DNA of 64,000 nt from Rhizobium redzepovicii (GCF_019793435.1 NZ_JAILYH010000025.1:1-64000); one strand, 5' to 3'; numbered from the stretch's first letter, positions 35,461 through 44,036 are shown. The notes: generated by a model from the sequence alone, not told the origin. A program made the numbers and translations.

Positions 35461-35733
35461 ATGAAGTTCGGTTCCGACAACACCAACCATGAAGGGCGCT
35501 GCTCCCAAGGCCATAGTTCGGCCTCGACCATCGCGACGATCAAAGCGGCGCTTTCCGCCGATCCGAATATCGACAGCAGTGCCATCGAGATCAGGATGCT
35601 CGGTCCGGTGGTCCTGCTCGAAGGCTACATAACAAACGCCGCAGACCGCGAGAAAGCCATCTCGCTTGCGGGGATGATCGTCGGCCACGAGAACGTCCAG
35701 GATCGGATGCTGAGCCGGTTCCCCATGCAGTAG
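35461..35733 (+). CDS. BON-domain protein, right copy
   Basis: The 90-aa protein starts MKFGSDNTNHEGRCSQGHS with one BON domain and is nearly the same as the left copy. AGGAGG precedes the ATG by six bases, so this copy is better placed for translation than the left one. There is no signal peptide. Confidence 0.85.
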   Translation: MKFGSDNTNHEGRCSQGHSSASTIATIKAALSADPNIDSSAIEIRMLGPVVLLEGYITNAADREKAISLAGMIVGHENVQDRMLSRFPMQ

Positions 35734-35797
35734 CGAGAGGCAATTCAAGAGGCTAGGACCTAGGTCCGGCGCAACCCCGGTACGAAGTCCCGGTACT

Positions 35798-35822
35798 GGA
35801 ACACTTCCTCCACTCGACGGTT
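35798..35822 (+). promoter_or_regulatory. EcfG-type promoter for the DUF1236-like gene
   Basis: GGAAC-N16-GGTT, 43 bases before the start codon. Confidence 0.65.
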
Positions 35823-35864
35823 TCGCTCTGCAGCGGAACCAACCGCATCCAAGGAGGAAAACAT

Positions 35865-36260
35865 ATGATTATCAAAGTTGTAGGTATTGCCGCGGGCGTC
35901 CTGTTGGCGTCGACAACCGCTTTTGCCCAGCAGTCGACCGTGACAGGCGCCGTTGGTGGCGCTGCAACGGGCGCGATCGTCGGCGGCCCGGTCGGTGCGG
36001 CTGTCGGCGGCATTGTTGGCGGCGTGGCAGGGAGCGTCATTGATCCGCCGCCCCAGCAGGTTGTGACCTATGTTCAGCAGGCTCCTGCCCCGACCGAACG
36101 CGTCGTGGTGAAGGAGAAGGTCGTCGTCGGCCAGCCCCTGCCGGAGACCGTCGTCGTGACGCCAATTCCCGATGATCCGAAATATGCATATGCGATCGTC
36201 AACGATCAGCGTGTGATCGTCGAACCTTCCTCGCGGAAGGTCATCCAGGTCATCCAGTGA
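35865..36260 (+). CDS. DUF1236-like exported protein with glycine zipper
   Basis: The 131-aa protein has a signal peptide (IIKVVGIAAGVLLASTTAFA, cleavage after AFA), a Gly-rich zipper (GAIVGGPVGAAVGGIVGG) and a C-terminal DUF1236-type segment ending in a Val/Ile-rich strand (YAYAIVNDQRVIVEP). It is probably periplasmic or membrane-associated. AAGGAGG lies seven bases before the ATG, and an EcfG-type promoter stands upstream. Confidence 0.85.
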   Translation: MIIKVVGIAAGVLLASTTAFAQQSTVTGAVGGAATGAIVGGPVGAAVGGIVGGVAGSVIDPPPQQVVTYVQQAPAPTERVVVKEKVVVGQPLPETVVVTPIPDDPKYAYAIVNDQRVIVEPSSRKVIQVIQ

Positions 36261-36309
36261 CCGACGGGCGGCTCCAGCCGCCCCTTCCAAGCATGAGGGT
36301 ACGTCTGCA

Positions 36310-37156
36310 ATGCACAGAATGTGCGGGCGTCGTGGGCCCAACCACGGAGATATGAAAAGCAACCATTTCGCTGTGCTCGTGGCAGCTCTGTCCCTGAGCG
36401 TGTCGCCGCTTGCCACACTCCCGGCCGAAGCCCAGCAGGACACCAAGAGCGGTGGCCAGGCCCAGTCCGGCACGGAGGCCGGCTCGCAGGCGGGCTCAGC
36501 AAAGACCAGCACCGACTGCGCCCCCGACGTTTCGGGAGCCTGCCCAGGCAAGGGCCAGTCATCGCAGCAGAAATCCGGTCAGGGCTCGGACATGAAAAAG
36601 AGTGCCGAGCAGCCTTCACCCGATGGCGCGACGAGCGGAAGTGCGTCCGGCAAGACTTCGACAGAAACCACGCCTGCATCGAAGGACGCCAGCGGTGGCA
36701 CCAAGACAGAACAGAAGCCCGACGCCAAGTCCGGCACCACGGATAACAGCGGCTCATCCACCACAGTCACGAAGAGCACTACGGAAAGCGGCGATGCATC
36801 CAAGCAGTCCACCGATCAAAATACGACGACCACACACAAAAGTTCGTCCGAAACCACCAACAACACCAATACGGACAACCAGACGAACACCAAGACCAAC
36901 GTCAGCATCTCGGTCGAGCAGCAGACCGAATTCGAACGGTGGTGAAGGAGGTTCACGTTGCTCCTGTGAAGGAAGTCGACTTCACGGTTTCCGTCTGAAC
37001 GAAAATCCCGAAGAAGGTCCGGCTGGAACGGCTGCCGACGCGCATTGTGAAGATCGTTCCGCAGTATGAAGGCTACCGCTTCTTCATCCTCGCGGATTGC
37101 AGGATCGTGATCGTCGATCCCGATGCTCTCACGATCGTCTACATCATCGAGGCCTA
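36310..37156 (+). pseudogene. Second DUF1236 gene, C terminus broken
   Basis: A signal-peptide-like start (MKSNHFAVLVAALSLSVSP, ATG 36352, or ATG 36310 with GAGGG upstream) is followed by a long Ser/Thr/Gly/Lys-rich low-complexity region. The frame ends at 36945, but the DUF1236 C-terminal domain (VKEVHVAPVKEVDFTVSV, LPTRIVKIVPQYEGYRFF) continues in the next frame, interrupted by a TGA at a Gly position, to 37156. One frameshift and one nonsense change separate the halves. A shortened, exported low-complexity protein could still be made. Confidence 0.75.
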
Positions 37157-37208
37157 ACACACGTTTCCAGGCGGCGTCTTATGCGCCGCCGGGCCGCAGG
37201 AGCAATCA

Positions 37209-37361
37209 ATGATCTATCACGAAGATAAGCCGTCCGGCCTCGCGTTTCCCATTATCGTCATCCTGATTGCCATGGTCGCTATCGTCGGCAGCCTGGTCCT
37301 GTCATCAGGCCATCCAGCATCGGCTCGGGTCTGGGTTCCTGTTCGTTCGGCTGGCCCCTGA
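37209..37361 (+). CDS. Small membrane protein, 50 aa
   Basis: It begins MIYHEDKPSGLAFPIIVIL with one hydrophobic helix (FPIIVILIAMVAIVGSLVL). AGGAG precedes the ATG by seven bases. It follows the DUF1236 genes on the same strand, 50 bases away, and may be part of their transcript. No family is recognised. Confidence 0.6.
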   Translation: MIYHEDKPSGLAFPIIVILIAMVAIVGSLVLSSGHPASARVWVPVRSAGP

Positions 37362-37556
37362 TCCCGCGGCGCCCAAAGGCGCACTTCCGATCCCGACTGG
37401 GAGCACCTACGATAGGAGCATTCCACAGCAGAAAGGCGTCAGATCGCCTTGACCGCGCTCCGAACCGCGATCGAGTTCAGTATTTGAGCTTGGGATACCA
37501 ATCCGTGCCGCGGCCGCTGGGCGTCATGTCCAGAAGGTTCCAGAGCGCGGCGATAT

Positions 37557-37889
37557 CTACCGCCCTCCTTGGATCCTGGCCGGGATCCGCCGCTTCGGCC
37601 GGCATCTCGGGGCTTCGTCCGCGTTGCCTGCCTCAAGAACTTCGAACACGGCGTCCTCGAGCGCGTCCACCACTGCAAATCTTATCAGAGGTTCGTCATC
37701 GACAACGAGGACGCTTCGGACGTGATCAACCACGGCGTTCAGGCCGATGTGCGGATCAGCTTGGCCCCTTGAGTCCCAGTCGTTGACCGCCTGCGACCAG
37801 TGCTCGCGGTCCCGTCCGTTCGGGCAACCTTCGCTCTGCCAAATCTCGTGGGCCCGGCGACTTATCCAGTTATGCCGTTCCTGATCCAT
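37557..37889 (-). CDS. DUF2934 domain fused to a truncated receiver domain
   Basis: The 110-aa product starts MDQERHNWISRRAHEIWQS with a DUF2934 domain (residues 5-40). This continues into the first third of a response-regulator receiver (SVLVVDDEPLIRFAVVDAL, VFEVLEAGNADEA) that stops before the phospho-acceptor Asp. The fusion may be ancient and then truncated by deletion. A different frame beyond the stop encodes a plausible C-terminal tail (DIAALWNLLDMTPSGRGTD). GGAG and an EcfG-type promoter precede it. Confidence 0.7.
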   Translation of the reverse strand: MDQERHNWISRRAHEIWQSEGCPNGRDREHWSQAVNDWDSRGQADPHIGLNAVVDHVRSVLVVDDEPLIRFAVVDALEDAVFEVLEAGNADEAPRCRPKRRIPARIQGGR

Positions 37890-37912
37890 CTTCCGTCTCC
37901 GTCGGAAAGCAG

Positions 37913-37937
37913 AACTCCGGTAAGACCCCACGGTTCC
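37913..37937 (-). promoter_or_regulatory. EcfG-type promoter for the DUF2934-receiver gene
   Basis: Minus strand GGAAC (37937-37933), 16-nt spacer, AGTT (37916-37913), about 24 bases before the start codon. Confidence 0.65.
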
Positions 37938-38089
37938 AGCGCCAAAGGCGGTATCCACAAGCATTACGGACGAGCGGGCGCGGCGGAGCTCGCCCTGTAC
38001 AACCGACGGAGAGGCCTCTCCGAGCATGACCGACTTCGTGGTAGCCACGCGTCGTCTCCTATGCTCCGCGGCTTTCCCTCCTGATCACA

Positions 38090-38185
38090 CATCGGACAGG
38101 ACTTGAAGGAGGCCTCGAGACATTCAAGACCTTCCATGAGAAGCAGGACGGCTGCGTCAAGGTGGTCATTCGACCGAACGGCTAG
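38090..38185 (+). pseudogene. Zinc-dependent alcohol dehydrogenase, C-terminal fragment
   Basis: The last residues (LETFKTFHEKQDGC, VKVVIRPNG, stop at 38185) match the end of medium-chain Zn alcohol dehydrogenases. No upstream catalytic or nucleotide-binding part is present. Confidence 0.55.
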
Positions 38186-38692
38186 ACTCGAAGCGGTACG
38201 GCGGAGCGACCCTCCGCCGGGCCTTGAAGACGGCAGAAGCATCTCTAAATCTCCTCGAACTCCCAGGAGACAAGACATGCCAACCAGTCAGCGCGACAAG
38301 GATTTCCGCATGCTTTCGGAGGCGGTCCAAGCTTGGTATCGCTTCTACTGAGTCGATCCTACAAGCGGGCATCGCAAACGCTCTGTACAGCCGCCCTCGA
38401 AAGCCAGCCATGCGAGCACGGTTGGCGGGCATGGTGTCATCTCCGCAGATCGATCGTAGGATTTCGCCATCAGAGATGCGTTCGCTGATAACATCGCCGA
38501 GCCGATGTAGAGGGCGCGCGCACCGACAGTGGCGGTGTCGCTCGGCGTAACCGGCGCAGCCCGGGAGGCCGGAGCAATTGAAGGGCCTATTAGGGTTTTC
38601 CTTGTGAGAGACGCGCAGTCAACTCCAGGTATCTTGCAACCGACGGGAACTTTTCTAGATCACGGCGGGACAGCTAACCTTGGGGGAATGAG
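38186..38692. other. Region with only short frames
   Basis: A 24-codon frame at 38278-38352 has a good ribosome-binding site (AGGAG) but no family. A minus-strand block (ERISDGEILRSIC near 38470) recalls small-terminase helix-turn-helix proteins, too short to call. Confidence 0.35.
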
Positions 38693-38887
38693 ATGAGGCT
38701 GGTGCCATTCCACTACGCGGGCCACAACAATCCAATCGTCTTCATCAATCCGGAGCACGTAGTCGCCGTTAGGGCTTTCACCAGCAGCACACACATCTAT
38801 GTCAGCGTGCTGGGGAAAGACGCCTCGCCGAGCTACTATCCAGTGAGAGAGACGATTGAGGAAGTCGTTAAACTGCTAACGGCTTAG
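38693..38887 (+). CDS. Small conserved protein, FlbD-like pattern
   Basis: The 64-aa product (MRLVPFHYAGHNNPIVFIN, PEHVVAVRAFTSSTHIYVS, VRETIEEVVKLLTA) has the beta-beta-beta-alpha layout of FlbD/YlzI-type small proteins, but similarity is only in pattern. GGGGAATGAG precedes the ATG. The role is unknown. Confidence 0.6.
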   Translation: MRLVPFHYAGHNNPIVFINPEHVVAVRAFTSSTHIYVSVLGKDASPSYYPVRETIEEVVKLLTA

Positions 38888-38902
38888 CATGCCGAGCGGC
38901 CC

Positions 38903-38927
38903 GGAACTTCTATACTTCATCGATGTT
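38903..38927 (+). promoter_or_regulatory. EcfG-type promoter match without a clear gene
   Basis: GGAAC-N16-TGTT. The next frame downstream is an IS21-family fragment, then a 91-aa hypothetical protein at 39080. It could drive the latter or be a chance match. Confidence 0.4.
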
Positions 38928-38936
38928 TTATGGGCA

Positions 38937-39050
38937 TGAAGGATTTGCGCGACCTCGGCTACCGCGGCGGTTACGACACCGTCCGGTGCTATGCCCGAAC
39001 CTAGGCGAAGGAGCACGGCTCGGTGACGGCGGAAGCCTATGGCGAAAGAG
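38937..39050 (+). pseudogene. IS21-family transposase (IstA) fragment
   Basis: LRDLGYRGGYDTVRCYART, an in-frame TAG, then AKEHGSVTAEAYG match the region just before the DDE domain of IstA. Only about 35 codons survive. Confidence 0.55.
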
Positions 39051-39079
39051 TACCGGAACCACGTCACTCACCGTATCTA

Positions 39080-39355
39080 ATGCCAATCGTAGAGGGCAAA
39101 GCCCCTGCCACCCCCTGCATCATCCTCAACAAGGCGGCTGCGGAGGTTCTGTCTTTGCAGGTGCTGGACGAAGACGAATTCACCGTCCTTTTCACAAAAC
39201 GGATTTGGGAACTGTCGGCTGAGAAAAGCTTGCCGTTTGGCAAGGAACCCTCCGAATATGCACAAGCCGTTGCGCGGGCTTACTGGCTATCGCTCCATGC
39301 AGAAGGCTTGAGCCCTGAAGAGTGTGCCGACGAGGACGCCTCGTATTGGCCCTGA
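39080..39355 (+). CDS. Hypothetical protein, 91 aa
   Basis: A soluble protein (MPIVEGKAPATPCIILNKA, YAQAVARAYWLSLHAEGLS) of unknown family. The open frame extends upstream into the IS21 fragment, and the ATG at 39080 lacks a strong ribosome-binding site, so the start is uncertain. Confidence 0.5.
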   Translation: MPIVEGKAPATPCIILNKAAAEVLSLQVLDEDEFTVLFTKRIWELSAEKSLPFGKEPSEYAQAVARAYWLSLHAEGLSPEECADEDASYWP

Positions 39356-39445
39356 AGCACTTTTATCGTCCGTAAGCTGCCGATCTGCGCCCCTAGGATC
39401 TCAAGCATCTTTCCGCAGGGGGAAGTAATCATCCGAAAGCGTAAA

Positions 39446-39470
39446 GGAACCTAACGGACCGTCTATCGTT
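39446..39470 (+). promoter_or_regulatory. EcfG-type promoter, consensus, for a candidate sRNA
   Basis: GGAAC-N16-CGTT, an exact match. No credible ORF begins within a normal leader distance. Confidence 0.65.
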
Positions 39471-39475
39471 ATGGC

Positions 39476-39592
39476 ATCGGGACCGCGCGCGAGAGTCCTG
39501 CGCCCGCAAGCCTCTCTACATCGCCCGCCCCCGCGCGGTCTCGTCCTTTCCCTCGTTCGCACAATTGTCCCGTTTCGGCGGGGGTATTTTTG
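39476..39592 (+). ncRNA. Candidate stress-induced small RNA
   Basis: The predicted start from the exact EcfG promoter is near 39476. About 115 nt later a small hairpin (TCCCG/CGGGG, loop TTTCGG) is followed by TATTTTTGTT. The interval has no ribosome-binding site and only an Arg/Pro-rich frame. The terminator stem is short (5 bp). Confidence 0.4.
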
Positions 39593-40224
39593 TTGCGATA
39601 AAAACCTGCGGCGCGGGGACATCCGGCGATGAATCAACCAACGTCGGCGGCTTTCCCGAACATCGCGCTTTGGCTATGTGCCGCGCGGCGACGGATGCGT
39701 GATCCCGGATCACCTCCGGTTCCGGCGGAAAACGTTAATGTACTGTAGCTGACGAAGGGCTGTTGACCCTAGTCGACCAGAGGCCGACATAAGTGCCGAT
39801 GAGCAAGGTGGAGACTTCTTCGGCCGTTTTGTAACCCTCCTGATGGAATGATAACGACAAAACCCCTATCTACCACATCCAGAACCATCGTGGCGAGCGC
39901 GTGGGGTGCAGCCAGCCACGCTGCCCTTCTTCCATTCATGTCGGACCCGCTGACCGATAGCACTGCTGCTCTTTACGGGGTTACGGACGCAGGAACAGCC
40001 GCAATATCACAATGCCGATTTCATGGCCGCCAACGGTGATTGGGATGGGCGTCATGGACGTTCCTGCACTGGCTGGACTGATTTTATGATTTTCGGCGCT
40101 GTTTAGGACAGCTGGCCTTACAGATGCTGACGAACCAGGTGCGAAAAGCAGTGCCGGCGGTTGATGCCCGGTGGTGTTGTCAATTGGTGATGGCCCTTGG
40201 AACTATCCGTCGCACCAGTTATTC
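39593..40224. other. Region without a convincing gene
   Basis: A minus-strand frame near 39769-39963 (MNGRRAAWLAAPHALATMV) may be a remnant. No family, repeat or promoter is seen. Confidence 0.35.
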
Positions 40225-40395
40225 CGATGCCTCGGGCTCCAGGTGCGCGAAGCCCTCCCGAAGCAGCTTCTTTCCGATCTCTTCGCTATTCGTTCGACAG
40301 ATGTTGACCAACGGCGGGAGCGTTTGTGTCTTGTCCACCGCGCCGGTCATTACAAACGCAATCCTTTTCAGCCAGTAGCTCTCGTAGCGGTCCTT
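40225..40395 (-). pseudogene. Thermonuclease (SNase) family C-terminal fragment B
   Basis: DKTQTLPPLVNICRTNSEE and IGKKLLREGFAHLEPEASE on the minus strand parallel fragment A at 27.5 kb. The two are diverged paralogues, both lacking the catalytic N-terminal part. Confidence 0.6.
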
Positions 40396-40437
40396 GGCGA
40401 GCAGCGCCAGCTCGTTCCTTCAGGCACCTGTAAAAAA

Positions 40438-40458
40438 AGCCCCGCCTTCGACGGGGCT
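40438..40458 (-). terminator. Rho-independent terminator, minus strand
   Basis: A 7-bp stem AGCCCCG/CGGGGCT with a 7-nt loop, followed on the minus strand by seven T. No intact minus-strand gene precedes it, so it is probably left from a lost gene. Confidence 0.7.
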
Positions 40459-40716
40459 AGTTACGGGCTGCGGTGGGCCGCACATTAAAGTGTAGGATTG
40501 GCTGCCGTAACAAATCTCTGCACGGCCCGACTACTTACGATCGGCAGAGCCAATGGTTCCCCATGGCGAAAGATTTTTTCTCAGCCTTTTGGGCAGGCCA
40601 TGTAATATCTGCTGGCGGATGAATCGCACGTGGAGGTCGAATTATCTCGATCCGCCGATCTTGGTGGCACGATCGCACAACCCGGAACCTTCCTGTGCTC
40701 TGCCAGTTTTGGGGGC

Positions 40717-41016
40717 ATGCCCTATTTGGTCGAAATCCTGCTTCCTGTTGCGCATGGCCGGCGGAGCCGGACGAACCTTGACCTTGTCCGCGACGAACTC
40801 ACGGCGGAGTTCGGAGGGGTAACCCTGCAGATCAACTCTCCCGCAGAGGGTCTGTGGGAGGACGGTGGGGACGTCGAGCGCGACCGTATTGTCATGGCCG
40901 AAGTGATGATTGACGATATCGACTACTCCTGGTGGTCCTCTTACCGCGGGAAACTGGAGGCTCGCTTCCGCCAAGAGAAGATCGTTATCCGCGCAACCTC
41001 GATCGAGCGCCTCTGA
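40717..41016 (+). CDS. Conserved hypothetical protein, 99 aa
   Basis: It starts MPYLVEILLPVAHGRRSRT and contains DELTAEFGGVTLQINSPAEG and the C-terminal RFRQEKIVIRATSIERL, a pattern seen in a widespread proteobacterial family of unknown function. GGGGGC precedes the ATG at 40717; a longer frame to 40630 has no start signal. Confidence 0.7.
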   Translation: MPYLVEILLPVAHGRRSRTNLDLVRDELTAEFGGVTLQINSPAEGLWEDGGDVERDRIVMAEVMIDDIDYSWWSSYRGKLEARFRQEKIVIRATSIERL

Positions 41017-41021
41017 ATTTC

Positions 41022-41046
41022 GGAACCATTGGGAATCGCGGTCGTT
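41022..41046 (+). promoter_or_regulatory. EcfG-type promoter, consensus
   Basis: GGAAC-N16-CGTT. The next plus-strand gene starts at 41356; a ligD remnant lies between, perhaps inserted after the promoter was established. Confidence 0.55.
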
Positions 41047-41047
41047 A

Positions 41048-41260
41048 GCTCCGCCCGGAGCTATAGGGCGCATCCCGCCTTTTTGCGATGATGCCTTCTA
41101 ACCCGTGCTCATAGGCGCTTGCCAGCAGTTGATCGCCGTCGCCATCGATCTCCTCCGAGAGCCGGCGTTTAGGTCGTTCGGCAAATTGGTCAAGAACTGG
41201 AAGCGCAATCGACGCCTCGGATCGTCGATGCGCGACGAGTGCAATTCGCTTTAAACACGC
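41048..41260 (-). pseudogene. ATP-dependent DNA ligase (LigD) fragment
   Basis: EEIDGDGDQLLASAYEHG, LEGIIAKRRDAPYSSGRS and a stop on the minus strand match the nucleotidyltransferase motif region of LigD-type ligases. The catalytic Lys motif and all other domains are missing. Its presence with two Ku genes suggests a fuller end-joining set once existed here. Confidence 0.7.
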
Positions 41261-41355
41261 TTATCGCCGGTCGTGATCGTGAAAGGTCCCACTTCGTCTT
41301 CGTCCGTGGCTGGAACCCGGAGGGGCCCCGCAGGTTTCTGCCAAAGGAGGCTTTC

Positions 41356-41916
41356 ATGGAAGGCGGCTGGATCCACTTGTGCGTCGACATGCAGCGAATG
41401 TTCGCGGAGGATACGCCGTGGCAGGTCGGCTGGATGGAGAGGGTTTCTCCCGCGGTTGTCGAACTCGCCACATGCTACCCGGAGAGGACGATCACGCGGT
41501 TCGTACCGCCGCCGCATCGGACGGCGGCACGTGGCATGTGGCGTGCCTACTACGAGAAATGGTGGATGATGACAGGCGAGCATCTTCACGCCGAGCTCGT
41601 CGACATCCTGCCAGAACTGCGCCGGCTCGTTCCGCCCGCTCGGGTCTTCGACAAACCCACCTATTCGCCGTGGGTAGACGGAAGACTGGACGCTCATCTG
41701 CGGATTGATAGCATCCAAACGCTCATCGTGACCGGGGGCGAAACCGATGTCTGCGTCACAGCCGCGATCTTCGGCGCCATCGATCACGGCTATCGGGTTA
41801 TCCTCCTCAAGGACGCCGTTTGCAGCGGCGCCGACGAGACACACGACGCATCGCTGAAGCTGCTCGGAGACCCTTTTCGGTTCAGTTGGAGATCATGGAG
41901 ACCGTCGCGTTTCTAA
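41356..41916 (+). pseudogene. Isochorismatase-type cysteine hydrolase, 3' frameshift
   Basis: From ATG 41356 behind AAGGAGG the 186-aa frame shows the family triad regions: Asp in LCVDMQRMF, Lys in RVFDKPTYSPW, and catalytic Cys in GGETDVCVTAAIFGAIDHG. Near 41875 one base is missing. The current frame ends RFSWRSWRPSRF, while the expected tail SVQLEIMET lies in the next frame and runs to about 41937. The core is complete, so activity might survive. Confidence 0.75.
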
Positions 41917-41968
41917 CTAGCGTTCGTTAAGCGGCTTAGTGCCTCTCATGAGCTAACAGGAGTTCACC

Positions 41969-42367
41969 ATGTCTGACGTTTTTTCAAAATTCGCGACGTC
42001 CATTGCGGGCCTGTCGGGCAAGCCCGGCGCTTTTGTGCTCGCCGTGACCCTTGTTCTCGTCTGGGCGATCTCCGGGCCGTTCTTCGGCTACTCCGAAACC
42101 TGGCAGCTCGTAATCAACACGTCAACGACCATCATCACGTTTCTGATGGTCTTCGTCCTGCAGAACTCGCAGAATCGAGATGGCAAGGCTTTGCAGGCCA
42201 AGCTCGACGAGCTCATTCTGACGTCGCAGGCTCAGAACAAGTTCGTTGGGATCGAAAAGCTCGATGAGGAATCCTTGCGCGAGATGAGCAGGACACTCGC
42301 CGAAAAAGCGGAGTGCGTCGAGGACGTCGCGGACGAAAAGGCAGAGCGCGGCCAAGCATCGGTCTGA
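41969..42367 (+). CDS. Low-affinity iron permease family protein
   Basis: The 132-aa protein has two membrane helices (AF-VLAVTLVLVWAISGPFFG and a second ending TIITFLMVFVLQNSQNRD) and a conserved loop with KALQAKLDELI, as in FET4-like permeases of bacteria. It lies in the inner membrane; metal transport itself is inferred from family. AGGAG is eight bases before the ATG. Confidence 0.87.
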   Translation: MSDVFSKFATSIAGLSGKPGAFVLAVTLVLVWAISGPFFGYSETWQLVINTSTTIITFLMVFVLQNSQNRDGKALQAKLDELILTSQAQNKFVGIEKLDEESLREMSRTLAEKAECVEDVADEKAERGQASV

Positions 42368-42671
42368 CGCTCTCATGCGCCGCGAGCGCTCCCCGGGCGG
42401 CCCACCGGGCGCATGGCTTTGAAAGCCGAACGCCCCCCGTGTCCGAGGAAACACCGCCTGCGAACATTAGCTCTTCGGCGTCGATCGCGATCGTGGCATT
42501 GGCGCGAGGGGGCCAGAGTTCGGCGGGTAGCGCTGGCGTCCAAGTGTCTTTAGAATTCCAACCTGAATCTACATCAGCCTAAAATTATCATCCGACGTTG
42601 TCGGGACAAAAACGCGACTTGTTTGCGCCTTGAGTGCTGACAGCGACGTACAAGATCTAAAAGTCGCTGAT
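42368..42671. other. Intergenic region, nothing recognised
   Basis: About 300 bases without a supported gene or signal. Confidence 0.35.
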
Positions 42672-42759
42672 CGTGGCTGGCCCGCAAGCTGCTGGTGGCC
42701 TTATGGAAGTATGTCAGCGCCGGCGTTGTCATCGAGGGGCGGCCATGAAATCCGACTAA
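42672..42759 (+). pseudogene. IS110-family transposase, C-terminal fragment
   Basis: LARKLLVALWKYVSAGVVIE followed by GAAMKSD and a stop is the conserved tail of IS110-type transposases. The preceding codons are shifted by one base. Nothing else of the element is visible. Confidence 0.6.
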
Positions 42760-43260
42760 CCGATGCCAGCTTACCTGCAAGCTCTTTCAATTCCCAGGGC
42801 CGGATCAGCCTGACGGATCGAGGTGAACAGACCGTGGGTAGTCACGGCTTTATCAGCCGGAAACAACATTGGTCCTGTTCTCCTGCAACAAGCGGGTCGT
42901 GGTGCAGCCGCCGGAGCGGCGACCGTATGTGAGGTTGTACAGCTCGCAGGTTGGACCGGTAAAGTATCGGGCTCAGACTTGGATCCGAAATAGGAACGCC
43001 AACATGCCACCTTGAGCCATTGACGCCAGACTTCTCATGTGGGGAAGACCCGACCGCCTCCATTTCACGGCCGGTACGGCCGGGCAGGTGAGGCGAGGGG
43101 CCACCGGTACCACTCAAGCGGAACGGCTTGCCGGGGGCAGTCGGTCCCGCGTTCCGCTCGGTGCGAGCGGCGCTCCGCTAACCCTCCTGCGGCTGCCCTT
43201 TTAACCGGTCAAGCCGTGCGCGAACTGGCGCCGGCGCAGACGCGCCTTTGCCTGGTATGC
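42760..43260. other. Region with a 24-bp repeat, no gene
   Basis: No family is recognised. Bases 43076-43099 duplicate the last bases of the LysR gene and its flank (11820-11843), suggesting that part of this stretch came by recombination from a similar LysR locus. Confidence 0.4.
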
Positions 43261-43701
43261 TCATTGTTTGGAGGAGGGGCTTGCCGTGGCGGGCACGGCG
43301 ACATCGGAAGGATGCGCCCCGGCCAGCCGCAACTCATGTGGATCGCCGCGCCCTACCGTCGCAACAGGAGGAACGCATCCGCCGTCAGGTACCGGTTCGG
43401 TGTATCGAACGCCGAGGATCGTGACCCCCGCCGAATAGACGTATGATTTTCCGACGCAGTGTGCAGCTCGTCCGGCACGCCCGGAAAACAGCCGGATCTC
43501 CAGCGCGATCCTGCGCGCAGCATCGGCGTCGCCCCCGACGGTATTCAGTTCCAAGACGAGGTCCTGATCACCTGCGCGTACGGCGGCAATCTGATCCAGA
43601 AAACTCGTGACTGCCTTCTCGTCAATAGGCCCGTTAATCGAGGCATTGGGCTCGAAGAGAAGTTGGTCGACATCGCCCTCCCGCGCGTCTTCCGCATCGG
43701 T
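43261..43701 (-). pseudogene. ClpP-like serine peptidase (S14 fold), frameshifted
   Basis: Starting at ATG 43701, the protein carries ASINGPIDEKAVTSFLDQI, DLVLELNTVGGDADAARRI and CVGKSYVYSAGVTIL, the oxyanion and Ser-containing parts of ClpP-like non-canonical proteases. Directly after TIL the frame shifts; FDTPNRYLTADAFLLLRR is found in another frame. The His/Asp region is lost. Confidence 0.7.
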
Positions 43702-43790
43702 CATCACGCAATCCATTCAGATGTGTAAACGCCTCCAACCGGCTACACCCGAAGAGTTCCCGCCGGAGAGAAGGCCCGTTTGCAAGATCC

Positions 43791-44009
43791 CTAGGCCGCC
43801 TCCTGAGCGAAATCGTGGTTAGAGAAATAGTCTTGCTCCTCGCACCACTCCGATGGACCGTGTGCACCATCTCTTATGCGTCTGTCACGGATGATGGTTC
43901 CGATGGCATCTTTTGCCACGCGATCGGTAAAACCTCCAACCGGCCCAGTAGACCACGATGCCGGAAATTCGGGTCTCGCTAGGTTCTGCGCACCAGTCGC
44001 GCTTGGCAA
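43791..44009 (-). CDS. Hypothetical protein, about 72 aa
   Basis: The C-terminal part (FTDRVAKDAIGTIIRDRRI, SEWCEEQDYFSNHDFAQEA) looks like real protein; the N-terminal part and start are uncertain. No family is recognised. Confidence 0.4.
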   Translation of the reverse strand: MPSATGAQNLARPEFPASWSTGPVGGFTDRVAKDAIGTIIRDRRIRDGAHGPSEWCEEQDYFSNHDFAQEAA

Positions 44010-44036
44010 CCCTGAACAAAACCTTGTCGTGGTCTG

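Larger units (their letters stand above)
34926..35735. repeat. Inverted segmental duplication, right copy
   Basis: Same content as 25300-26104 in reverse orientation: DUF982 (minus), palindrome, BON (plus). Confidence 0.88.

Noticed and set aside
38400..38520. Minus-strand block resembling a small terminase helix-turn-helix
   Set aside because: Too short and without phage neighbours.
40684..40708. GGAAC-N16-AGTT before the 99-aa gene
   Set aside because: The predicted start would fall almost on the ribosome-binding site, leaving no leader; probably a chance match.
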